A stretch of DNA of 64,000 nt, from positions 1 to 64,000 of the forward strand of contig CANFVE010000012.1 of assembly GCA_947450365.1 (NCBI GenBank). Direction: 5' to 3'. The notes below the pieces were generated by a model, which was not told the DNA's origin, did not search any database, and was given only the letters and a program-made list of their open reading frames with translations. Position numbers and translations under genes: made by a program. Of the stretch, positions 54,782 to 62,583 are shown piece after piece (position 1 is the first letter of the stretch; each line of letters begins with the position of its first letter). The stretch comes from Cytophagaceae bacterium. GTDB lineage: Bacteria > Bacteroidota > Bacteroidia > Cytophagales > Spirosomataceae.

Positions 54782-56089
54782 AATCTGAACTAATAAATAG
54801 AGATTCAGGCTTAAAATAATGGCGCTAATGACCCAGGCGCTATAGGTCAACCAAGGCGCATTCACAAAAGGACCCATTTTTTTTGCATCACTCGTAAACC
54901 AAACCAAGGGAATCACGGCGAAGCTTAATTGCATCGACAAAACCACTTGCGAAAAAATTAACAGTTCGCCGATCTTACTTTCCCCATACCACCACGTAAT
55001 AAAAAAGGCGGGGACGATGGCTAATAAACGGGTAATCAATCGGCGCAACCAAGGCGCAATGCGCCAATCTAAAAATCCTTCCATCACGATTTGACCCGCC
55101 AAGGTGCCCGTTAAGGTCGCGTTTTGACCCGAGGCCAATAAGGCAATTGCGAAAAATGCGCTGGCCAATTTACTTCCAAGCACAGGATCTAATAATTGAT
55201 AGGCATCCCGTATATCCGCCACGTGCGCATTTCCACTCAAATGAAAAGCGGAGGCTGCTAAAATCAAAATACCCGCATTTATAAAAAAGGCTAAACTTAA
55301 CGAAATTGTAGAATCCCAGGTAGCAAATTTGATCGCCTTTTTTCGATCCAGTTCGGTCGTCGCAAAGGCCCGAGTTTGAACGATACTGGAATGCAAATAC
55401 AAATTATGCGGCATAACGGTCGCCCCTAAAATCCCGATGGCGACGTACAATTGATCCGGATCCCTAAAGATGCTCGGCTGAGGAATTAAACCTCCCAAAA
55501 CCCCTGAAATCTCAGGCTTAGACAGCCATAACTCATAGGCAAAGCACAAAACAATGACGATAAGTAAAGAAAGGACGATGGACTCTAAGACCCGAAAGCC
55601 CTTTTTTTGAAAAAATAAGATGAGAAAAACATCCAAAATGGTAATCAAAATTCCCGTTAAAATAGGAATGCCAAACAACAAATGTAAGGCCAGCGCCGAA
55701 CCAATTACCTCCGCCAAATCACAGGCCGCAATGGCTAATTCACAAATAAACCATAGAAAAATAGCGATGGGTTTGGAAAAGGCATCCCCGCAAGCTTGGG
55801 CTAAATCACGACCCGTAGCCACCCCTAATTTTAATGCCAAATGCTGTAATAAAATCGCGAATAAACTCGATATGAAAACCACTGACAACAAGGTATAGCC
55901 AAACTGCGCCCCACCTGCTAAGTCCGTCGCCCAATTACCCGGATCCATATAACCCACCGCAACCATAAAACCTGGACCCAAAAAAGCACGCAAATTACGC
56001 CAAAACCCATTTCCCTCCGGAACAGGAATGCTCGCAAACACCTCACTTAAGGAATTACTTTTTCGCTCTGAACGCCAAGCCTTATTCAT
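54770..56089 (-). CDS. mntH: Nramp-family Mn2+/Fe2+ transporter
   Basis: The 439-residue protein has 11 or so membrane segments. The first has the DPGNWATDLAGGAQFG metal motif, and the sixth has GATVMPHNLYLHSSIVQTR, both the hallmark of Nramp proton-coupled Mn/Fe importers. I start it at ATG 56089 (MNKAWRSERK); a TTG at 56098 would lie almost on the transcription start. It faces an MntR-type regulator gene with a palindrome between them. Confidence 0.95.
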   Translation of the reverse strand: MNKAWRSERKSNSLSEVFASIPVPEGNGFWRNLRAFLGPGFMVAVGYMDPGNWATDLAGGAQFGYTLLSVVFISSLFAILLQHLALKLGVATGRDLAQACGDAFSKPIAIFLWFICELAIAACDLAEVIGSALALHLLFGIPILTGILITILDVFLILFFQKKGFRVLESIVLSLLIVIVLCFAYELWLSKPEISGVLGGLIPQPSIFRDPDQLYVAIGILGATVMPHNLYLHSSIVQTRAFATTELDRKKAIKFATWDSTISLSLAFFINAGILILAASAFHLSGNAHVADIRDAYQLLDPVLGSKLASAFFAIALLASGQNATLTGTLAGQIVMEGFLDWRIAPWLRRLITRLLAIVPAFFITWWYGESKIGELLIFSQVVLSMQLSFAVIPLVWFTSDAKKMGPFVNAPWLTYSAWVISAIILSLNLYLLVQILGS

Positions 56090-56107
56090 ATGTTTCAATC
56101 ATGCAAT

Positions 56108-56136
56108 CAAATATACAAAACATTATGTTGGTTCAA
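56108..56136 (-). promoter_or_regulatory. Promoter of mntH
   Basis: On the minus strand TTG (56134-56136), 18 bases, then TATATTTG (56108-56115): close to the Bacteroidota consensus TTG-N19-TAnnTTTG. Transcription should begin near 56101, which fits ATG 56089 but leaves almost no leader for TTG 56098. Confidence 0.6.
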
Positions 56137-56142
56137 AATATT

Positions 56143-56162
56143 TTTTTAGTCTTACCTAAAAA
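56143..56162. promoter_or_regulatory. Palindromic operator candidate between mntH and mntR
   Basis: TTTTTAG-TCTTAC-CTAAAAA has perfect 7-base arms with a 6-base spacer. DtxR/MntR-family operators are AT-rich palindromes often with TTAG...CTAA cores. It lies just upstream of the mntH -33 element and within the 120-base gap shared with the mntR gene, the place expected for manganese-dependent control. Confidence 0.6.
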
Positions 56163-56210
56163 TTTATTTATCCGTATAAATGTTTTAATTTGCGGTGGAT
56201 AATCATACAG

Positions 56211-56870
56211 ATGGCGACGTCACTAGCAGAAGAAAATTATTTAAAGATTATATACCGTTTGTCGGAAAACACAGAACTGGGTGTTTCGACAAATGCGGTG
56301 GCTGAATTAGCCCAAACCAAGGCGGCATCGGTCACGGATATGTTGCAAAAGTTAGCCGAAAAAGGTTGGGTGATTTATCAAAAATACCAAGGGGTTCGCC
56401 TAACACCATCTGGTCAAAAAATTGCGCTTTCGATTATTCGCAAACACCGACTTTGGGAAGTGTTTTTAGTGGAGAAATTAGGTTATAATTGGGATGAAGT
56501 CCATGAAATTGCGGAACAATTAGAACACATCGAATCCGAATCCCTCATTCAAAAATTAGATGAATTTTTAGATTTCCCGGACCGAGATCCTCACGGTGAT
56601 CCGATTCCCACCCGCGATGGAAAAATGGCGGATCAGATATACCAACCCTTATCTGAGCTAAAAGAAAAAATGGATTGCGTCCTAATGGGGGTCGCCAAAG
56701 ATTCGGCAGTATTTTTACAACTCCTCACAAAATTAGATCTGAATTTAGGCGCAAAAATCACGATTTTGGAAATCAATTCTTTCGATCGCTCTTTACAAAT
56801 CCAGGTGAACAGCGCATCGCCGATATTTGTCAGCCACGAAGTAGCTAAAAACATTTTGGTCAAAGCCTAA
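56211..56870 (+). CDS. mntR: MntR/DtxR-family metal-dependent regulator
   Basis: The product, about 219 residues from ATG 56211 (MATSLAEENYLK), has an N-terminal winged helix (about 5-65) with AEENYLKIIYRLSE and VTDMLQKLAEKGWV, a metal-binding dimerisation domain (HRLWEVFLVEKLGYNWDEVHEIAEQLEHIES), and a C-terminal FeoA/SH3-like domain (about 150-219). This is the DtxR/MntR layout. The divergent mntH and the palindrome between them suggest it represses Mn uptake when Mn is plentiful. Confidence 0.93.
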   Translation: MATSLAEENYLKIIYRLSENTELGVSTNAVAELAQTKAASVTDMLQKLAEKGWVIYQKYQGVRLTPSGQKIALSIIRKHRLWEVFLVEKLGYNWDEVHEIAEQLEHIESESLIQKLDEFLDFPDRDPHGDPIPTRDGKMADQIYQPLSELKEKMDCVLMGVAKDSAVFLQLLTKLDLNLGAKITILEINSFDRSLQIQVNSASPIFVSHEVAKNILVKA

Positions 56871-59809
56871 CTCAATAGATCCAAGACTTCATCTTCGCTC
56901 AAATTCCGCAAAATGCTTTCGTCGGAAGTCACAAGTTCATTCGCCAAATCTAATTTTCGCTGCTGCAAGGCCAAAATCTTCTCCTCAACCGTCTCCTTGC
57001 TGATAAACTTATAGGTAAAAACCGTTTTCACCTGACCAATCCGATGCGCCCGGTCGATGGCCTGGGCCTCCGCGGCCGGATTCCACCAAGGGTCTAATAA
57101 AAACACATAATCCGCGGCCGTTAAATTCAATCCCACCCCACCGGCTTTCAATGAAATCAAAAAGACCGATTGCCCATCGATTTTCTGGAAACTTTCCACT
57201 TGCCCTTTCCGGTCCGAAGTAGATCCATCTAAATACGCATAGGCGATGTTTTTCTCGTCCAAGGCCCGTTTGATAATTTGTAAATGTTGAACAAATTGAC
57301 TGAAAATCAATACCTTATGATGTTGCTCTAAGACCGTTTCAAGTTTCTCAAGCACAGCTTCCATTTTCCCAGAATCTCCTTGATAGCCTTCTTCACAAAG
57401 CGAAGGGTGATTGGCCAATTGACGCAATTTAGTCAAACCTTGTAATACTGAGAATCTAGATTTTTGTAGGCCTTCGTCCTTAATTTGCTTCAATAACACA
57501 TCGCGATAAAACGATTTTGTTTTATCGTACAGACGTTCCTGTTCTTCTGACATACTGCAATACGTGATGGATTCCATTTTTTCTGGTAAATCCGCCGCCA
57601 CTTGACGCTTTTCTCTTCGCAACAAATAAGGCTTAATCAAGAAATATAAGCGCTTTTTCACATCCCCATCTGCCTTTTTCTCAATTGGAATTTGGTATTG
57701 ATCTTTGAAATATTTTTGGGTACCTAATAAACCCGAATTCACAAAATTCATTTGAGACCATAAATCCATCGTCGAATTCTCTAAGGGCGTACCAGTCATC
57801 ACCAGTCGGAATTTTGCGTTCAATTTTTGAACCGCCTTCGTAATATTCGCTTGTGGATTCTTAATCGCCTGCGATTCATCCAAAATCACATAACTAAAAG
57901 CTTGTTTTTCGAACCATTCAATGTCCGAACGCACCATCCCAAAGGAACATAAGATCAAATCTGTCTTTTTAATTTGGGCTTGTAACTTCTCGCGTTGCGA
58001 GCCAGCATATAACAATACGCGCAATTGAGGCGTAAATTTTTTCGCTTCCATTTCCCAATTGTACAAGAGGGAAGTTGGCATCACCAACAAAGTCGGCAAG
58101 GCTTCTCCCTGCTCCTTTAAACTCTGCAATAAACACAGCGTCTGCACCGTCTTACCCAATCCCATATCATCCGCTAGACAGGCCCCTAAGCCCGCATTTT
58201 GACGGGTACGCATCCAGCGATAGCCTTCCAACTGATACGGACGCAATGTTCCTTTAAAATTTTTCGGCACCGGAAATTCCTTCGTAGCCAAAGTCAAATC
58301 GGCAATGGTTTTACTACGTAAGGAGGTTTTAACCAATTCTTGGTTTTCCCATTCTTGGACCAATTGAAAGTGTTGGCGTTTCAAATAAACACCCTCCTCG
58401 CCCGGTCGGGTCTCTGAGAAATAGAATAAATCTTGGTAATCATGAAACCAATTATCCGGAATAATGGCGATGGAACCGTCAGGAAGATGAAATTCTTTTT
58501 TCTTGGCCAGGATGAGTTGGCGTATCTTCAAAAACGGTATCTGAAACTGCCCAAACGAAATAACGGCCTGAATATCAAACCAGTCTAATTTCTCCCCGAT
58601 TCGAATTTTGATCTCAGGTTTACCCAAGAAATACCTTGGCGCTTGTCCATCTCCGCGGAACTGAACGACATATCCTGCCTGATCTAATTCCTGTTTATGG
58701 GCGGTCAACCATTGGATCGCATCTGACCTAGAAATCAAGGCCCGTCCATCTGATTCGATCGGTAAACCCAATGACTTTAGATATTGAAACGCGCGCTTTT
58801 CCTTGCTTAAGGTGCGCATGATTTTCTGAAAGGCATAGGAATCGCCCTTTTTTTCAAAGAGCACATTCGCTTCAGAGGATAAATTATCCCATGGAAAACG
58901 GTTGTTGCCATACTGAAAAGACAACACAAAATTCCAGCGATCCGCCGCTTCCAAGGCTGCCGATTTCTTCGTCGGCGCTTTTTCATCCTCATCGATCCGA
59001 GGCGGAATCGGCCCATAATGCAATAAATATTGGCAATTTTTCTCCGTATTAATTACCTCAAAACCTTTCGCATGCACGGGATAGCGGGCTACCATCGCTT
59101 TGACAAATTTGCGAAAATAGTCCTCCTCCATGTTTTTCGGAATCACGACGAATTTTTTGTTTAGAAATGCGCGTAATTTTTTGCCTTCCAACAAAGGTTT
59201 GAAGTGATATAATTTCTGATTTAACAACATCCATGCCGGCTCATCGCACAAAATCATGGCATCTTTGTATTGAAATTCTAGTTTGTTTCCCTGATATTTC
59301 AGTGTCGGAAAATAATGCGTATTCTCCTCATTTCGCATAAAATGGAACAAAACTTCCACCGGTTCCGCTTGAATCTGAATCGATTGGCGCATCGGATTTC
59401 CATCATTTCCCATGATAAAAAGCGTCTTGTCCGGACAAATCAAATCAAAGATTTGCGCACGGCGCTTTTCAATCACGGAATGAACGGCTTCCTGAATCTC
59501 CTTCTCCCCTTTCTCCGCATCAAACGTCTTCAGATAAAATTCCTCCATTGTCTTCCGCTTCGATGTATTAAACTTCTCGAAAATCGCAGTGGGTTTCATT
59601 CCCTCAATTAACTTCACCGCGGTTTCATCCCGTTCATCCAAACCGTGGGTAAATTCATGAAAATTACGGGTAGTCAGTGTTTGATACTCCCAGGTCAATT
59701 GGCCCTTGTCATTCAACTGTACCACAAATACCTCAAATAAATATCCGAGGAATTCATGAGACAAAATCGAATACACCACCTGAAAAGGTTTACTAGGGGA
59801 GATTTTCAT
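56867..59809 (-). CDS. SNF2-family DEAD/DEAH-box helicase
   Basis: The 980-residue protein has the SNF2 ATPase core in the second half: Walker A in DDMGLGKTVQTL (about 541-552), the DESQ form of motif II, MTGTPLENSTMDLWSQMNF, and helicase motif VI in QAIDRAHRIGQVKTVF. The first 500 or so residues are not a standard zinc (SWIM) domain that I can recognise; they seem to be a Bacteroidota-type SNF2-associated region. SNF2 proteins move or remodel protein-DNA complexes. Its own promoter motif TATTTTTG is at 59830-59837. No methylase, nuclease or other defence gene is beside it. Confidence 0.92.
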   Translation of the reverse strand: MKISPSKPFQVVYSILSHEFLGYLFEVFVVQLNDKGQLTWEYQTLTTRNFHEFTHGLDERDETAVKLIEGMKPTAIFEKFNTSKRKTMEEFYLKTFDAEKGEKEIQEAVHSVIEKRRAQIFDLICPDKTLFIMGNDGNPMRQSIQIQAEPVEVLFHFMRNEENTHYFPTLKYQGNKLEFQYKDAMILCDEPAWMLLNQKLYHFKPLLEGKKLRAFLNKKFVVIPKNMEEDYFRKFVKAMVARYPVHAKGFEVINTEKNCQYLLHYGPIPPRIDEDEKAPTKKSAALEAADRWNFVLSFQYGNNRFPWDNLSSEANVLFEKKGDSYAFQKIMRTLSKEKRAFQYLKSLGLPIESDGRALISRSDAIQWLTAHKQELDQAGYVVQFRGDGQAPRYFLGKPEIKIRIGEKLDWFDIQAVISFGQFQIPFLKIRQLILAKKKEFHLPDGSIAIIPDNWFHDYQDLFYFSETRPGEEGVYLKRQHFQLVQEWENQELVKTSLRSKTIADLTLATKEFPVPKNFKGTLRPYQLEGYRWMRTRQNAGLGACLADDMGLGKTVQTLCLLQSLKEQGEALPTLLVMPTSLLYNWEMEAKKFTPQLRVLLYAGSQREKLQAQIKKTDLILCSFGMVRSDIEWFEKQAFSYVILDESQAIKNPQANITKAVQKLNAKFRLVMTGTPLENSTMDLWSQMNFVNSGLLGTQKYFKDQYQIPIEKKADGDVKKRLYFLIKPYLLRREKRQVAADLPEKMESITYCSMSEEQERLYDKTKSFYRDVLLKQIKDEGLQKSRFSVLQGLTKLRQLANHPSLCEEGYQGDSGKMEAVLEKLETVLEQHHKVLIFSQFVQHLQIIKRALDEKNIAYAYLDGSTSDRKGQVESFQKIDGQSVFLISLKAGGVGLNLTAADYVFLLDPWWNPAAEAQAIDRAHRIGQVKTVFTYKFISKETVEEKILALQQRKLDLANELVTSDESILRNLSEDEVLDLLS

Positions 59810-59829
59810 GTTTCTTTGAGTAAAACCTT

Positions 59830-59837
59830 CAAAAATA
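59830..59837 (-). promoter_or_regulatory. Promoter -7 element TATTTTTG for the SNF2 helicase
   Basis: Exact TAnnTTTG match on the minus strand 21 bases before the start, with about 15 bases of leader. Confidence 0.5.
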
Positions 59838-59892
59838 AGGGTTTTTCCTCAATAACTAGAAAAAATAGAGCAAAATATTAAAAAATCACAAA

Positions 59893-60720
59893 TTAGATTT
59901 TTTTGAAACGCAAACAGGCCCAGCGATTTTTTTCGCTTTGACTCACATATTTCAGCCCTAAAGCTTCCGCGCGTTCGATTAACATCGGAATGTCTTCTGT
60001 GTAAAATCCACTTAATAATAGGTCGCCGCCCGATACAATCCGATCTGCGTATTCACCCATTTCATCCAATAATATGTTTCGGTTGATATTAGCAAGTAAT
60101 ACATCATACATCCTTGCCGATTCATCTAGGATCGTCCCCTTATCAAATTCCACATCGTCACACGCATTCAAAGACGCGTTTTCAATCGAATTTTCCACCG
60201 ACCACTCATCAATATCAAAACCCCTCACAAAAGAAGCACCTAATTTTTTGGCCACAAAAGCTAAAATTCCCGTTCCAGTTCCCGCATCCAACACCGATTT
60301 GCCAGCTAAATCCAGATCAAAAAGGGCCTGCGACATTTGGAAAGTCGTTTCATGATGCCCTGTACCGAATGACATTTTGGGATTTATCACGATTTCCATC
60401 TGATATCCGGGTTCCGATGGATGAAAATTTGCCCGGATAAACACCAAATCCGAAATTCGGATGGGGTCATAATTCGTTTCCCAAACCGCATTCCAGTTCT
60501 GCTTTTCGATTTCTTGAATCTCGTATTGAATGGGCCCTAAAAATTGGTAGCGGGAAATTAAGTCCTTAAAAACAGCTAAATCAAACAAGTCTGTTTGACA
60601 ATAGGCAATCAAACCTGTGTCTGAATCTTCGAAAATATCGAAACCTATTTCGCCTAATTCGGCTAATAGAATATCGGCTTGGTCCGGCGAGGCCGTGATG
60701 CGTACTTGTTGGGTCGACAT
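59893..60720 (-). CDS. prmA: Ribosomal protein L11 methyltransferase
   Basis: PrmA trimethylates ribosomal protein L11. The 275-residue protein has the SAM motif VLDAGTGTGILAFVAKKLGA, the preceding MSFGTGHHETTFQMSQAL, and VLLANINRNILLDEM, all diagnostic. Third gene of a minus-strand run after an amidase and an MlaD-like protein, with 8 bases between. Confidence 0.93.
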   Translation of the reverse strand: MSTQQVRITASPDQADILLAELGEIGFDIFEDSDTGLIAYCQTDLFDLAVFKDLISRYQFLGPIQYEIQEIEKQNWNAVWETNYDPIRISDLVFIRANFHPSEPGYQMEIVINPKMSFGTGHHETTFQMSQALFDLDLAGKSVLDAGTGTGILAFVAKKLGASFVRGFDIDEWSVENSIENASLNACDDVEFDKGTILDESARMYDVLLANINRNILLDEMGEYADRIVSGGDLLLSGFYTEDIPMLIERAEALGLKYVSQSEKNRWACLRFKKI

Positions 60721-60728
60721 AGGTCTTC

Positions 60729-61685
60729 TTAATTTTCCGGCGTAGGTGCCGTATTCTTTTTACCAAACACAGAAAAGTGAATGTAGCGTTTCGGCTGCAC
60801 CCGGAAATCGATGAGTAATTTATCGAGGTCAACCAACGATTTATTCAAACCGTTGTACAAACTATCACTTACCAATAATTTACCTGCGGAACCTTGTCCT
60901 TTTTCTAATTTACTCACAATGCGCTGCAATGAACCCACCGCAGCATTCGCTTGCTGAAGCGTTTCCCCGATCCGAATCGCCTGGATGGAATCGGCGACGG
61001 TGTTAAATTTCACTAACAAAGGTTTGATTTGTTTCTCCGTCTCCGTTAAACTCTGGGATAAAGCCTTCATGTTTCCAGTGATTTGTGCCAAATTGGCCTT
61101 GTTATCGGCTACAATGCTTTGCACGGAACCGTCGATGTGACTCACGGTTTGATTTGAATTTTTCAAAAGCGCATCTAAATACATCCCTGTATTTTCAAAT
61201 TTCTTGGAGATTTGTCGGAAGGAAATCAGCAACGAATCCGCGTTTGAAAGCACCGGAAGTGCACGTTCTTTTAAAAGAGAGGTTAATCCCTTTTCAGTCA
61301 TCGATTTGATGGTGGACCCATCGGGCAATAAGGTCGTTCCTTTTAATTCTAGGCGGATAATTTTTCCACCTAAAAGGGCTCCGTCGGAAAGGATAGCTAG
61401 CGATTCGCTGGGAATATTCAAGGATTTATTCACACGCAATTCGACCACGATTTTATTACCTTTTTCTGGGTCGAGAGATACTTTTTTGACTTTCCCTACC
61501 TCGACGCCGTTAACCATGACTTGGTTTGAAGGCATAAGGCCATCCACGTTTTCAAATTGAACATAATAGGTTTTTGAGGAGGAAAAAAGGTCATTCCCCT
61601 TCAAAAAGTTGAAGCCAAAATACAGGATTAAAAAGGCAATTAATGCTAAAAATCCGACCTTAAGCTCGTTGTTATTTGTGAACAT
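60729..61685 (-). CDS. MCE/MlaD-family protein
   Basis: The 318-residue protein has an N-terminal membrane helix (about 9-25), an MCE domain (about 38-115, YYVQFENVDGLMPSNQVMVNGVEVG) and a long helical C-terminal part rich in coiled-coil-like sequence. It resembles MlaD, which carries phospholipids between the membranes with the MlaEF transporter; no mlaE or mlaF gene is close. The adjacent amidase gene is 6 bases upstream. Confidence 0.9.
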   Translation of the reverse strand: MFTNNNELKVGFLALIAFLILYFGFNFLKGNDLFSSSKTYYVQFENVDGLMPSNQVMVNGVEVGKVKKVSLDPEKGNKIVVELRVNKSLNIPSESLAILSDGALLGGKIIRLELKGTTLLPDGSTIKSMTEKGLTSLLKERALPVLSNADSLLISFRQISKKFENTGMYLDALLKNSNQTVSHIDGSVQSIVADNKANLAQITGNMKALSQSLTETEKQIKPLLVKFNTVADSIQAIRIGETLQQANAAVGSLQRIVSKLEKGQGSAGKLLVSDSLYNGLNKSLVDLDKLLIDFRVQPKRYIHFSVFGKKNTAPTPEN

Positions 61686-61691
61686 GTGGAA

Positions 61692-62492
61692 TTATTTTTC
61701 GATTTCTTCTTTGTATTGTTTAAATGCGGTTGCGATGGCGTCGGCAACTTCCTGTTGGCCCTTCTCAGACGCCAAATAACCCTCTTCCTCCGGGTTCGTT
61801 AAAAATCCAGTCTCAACCAAGACACTGGGCATGGCCGTTCGCCAGATGACTAAAAAACCGGCTTGTTTGACGCCAAAACTTTTTCGTTGGTACGTTTTTG
61901 AAAACTGTTCTTCCACCTTGGAGGCAAATTTAACCGAACTTGCCATGAAGGCACTTTGGTAATTCGCCATCATGATGTGCGCTAAAGGGGAATTCGGGTC
62001 AAATCCGTTGTAAGCGGTTTGGTAATCCTTTTCTTGTAAGATTACGGAGTTTTCTCGTTTGGCTACGTTTAGATTTCCATCCGTTTTATGCAAACCCATC
62101 GTGTAGGTTTCTGTTCCGAAGGCGGATTTATTGGCTGCCGCGTTGCAATGAACTGAAATAAATAAATCGGATTTGTTGCGATTGGCGATGTTGGCTCGCT
62201 CATTTAATTCAATGAAATCATCGGTTTCTCGCGTGTAAATTACTTTTAAATCAGGATACTCTTGTTTGAGTTTTTTTCCTAAGGCCAAGATGATTTTCAA
62301 GGTAACAATTCCTTCATGCGCACCTTTGGGTCCTAAACATCCCGGGTCCTTGCCTCCGTGTCCGGCGTCCAAACATACAGTTTTAAGGATATTTTTTTTA
62401 GGTCCGGGGGTCGGATTGGCTGAATCCGCCAAGGCCATAAATTGAACTATTGCAAGACTAACTACAAAAATAAGTCGGGAAGCTGAGAACAT
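61692..62492 (-). CDS. N-acetylmuramoyl-L-alanine amidase
   Basis: Amidase_3-type enzymes split peptide stems from peptidoglycan during cell separation. The 266-residue protein has an N-terminal signal segment and the zinc ligands in LDAGHGGKDPG (H45), HEGIV (E60) and SVHCNAA, with the catalytic Glu in VLVETGFLTNPEE. No SPOR or LysM domain is visible. First gene of the run amidase, MlaD-like, prmA. Confidence 0.93.
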   Translation of the reverse strand: MFSASRLIFVVSLAIVQFMALADSANPTPGPKKNILKTVCLDAGHGGKDPGCLGPKGAHEGIVTLKIILALGKKLKQEYPDLKVIYTRETDDFIELNERANIANRNKSDLFISVHCNAAANKSAFGTETYTMGLHKTDGNLNVAKRENSVILQEKDYQTAYNGFDPNSPLAHIMMANYQSAFMASSVKFASKVEEQFSKTYQRKSFGVKQAGFLVIWRTAMPSVLVETGFLTNPEEEGYLASEKGQQEVADAIATAFKQYKEEIEK

Positions 62493-62531
62493 TATTTTTC
62501 AATTATTACACGTAGGTACCACGCAATGATG

Positions 62532-62539
62532 TAATTTTG
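62532..62539 (+). promoter_or_regulatory. Promoter -7 element TAATTTTG for the LptD-like gene
   Basis: An exact TAnnTTTG match 44 bases before TTG 62584. It overlaps the divergent amidase control region. Confidence 0.4.
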
Positions 62540-62560
62540 TCAATCTTTTTTAAACAAAGA

Positions 62561-62568
62561 CAAATATA
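62561..62568 (-). promoter_or_regulatory. Promoter -7 element TATATTTG for the amidase
   Basis: Exact match on the minus strand, 68 bases before the amidase ATG, implying a leader of about 60 bases. Confidence 0.4.
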
Positions 62569-62583
62569 ATTTTTAAAATCCAA

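Noticed and set aside
42401-59809. Defence island based on RecQ and SNF2 helicases
   Set aside because: They are far apart and lie among housekeeping genes with no nuclease, methylase, toxin or phage-related gene near.
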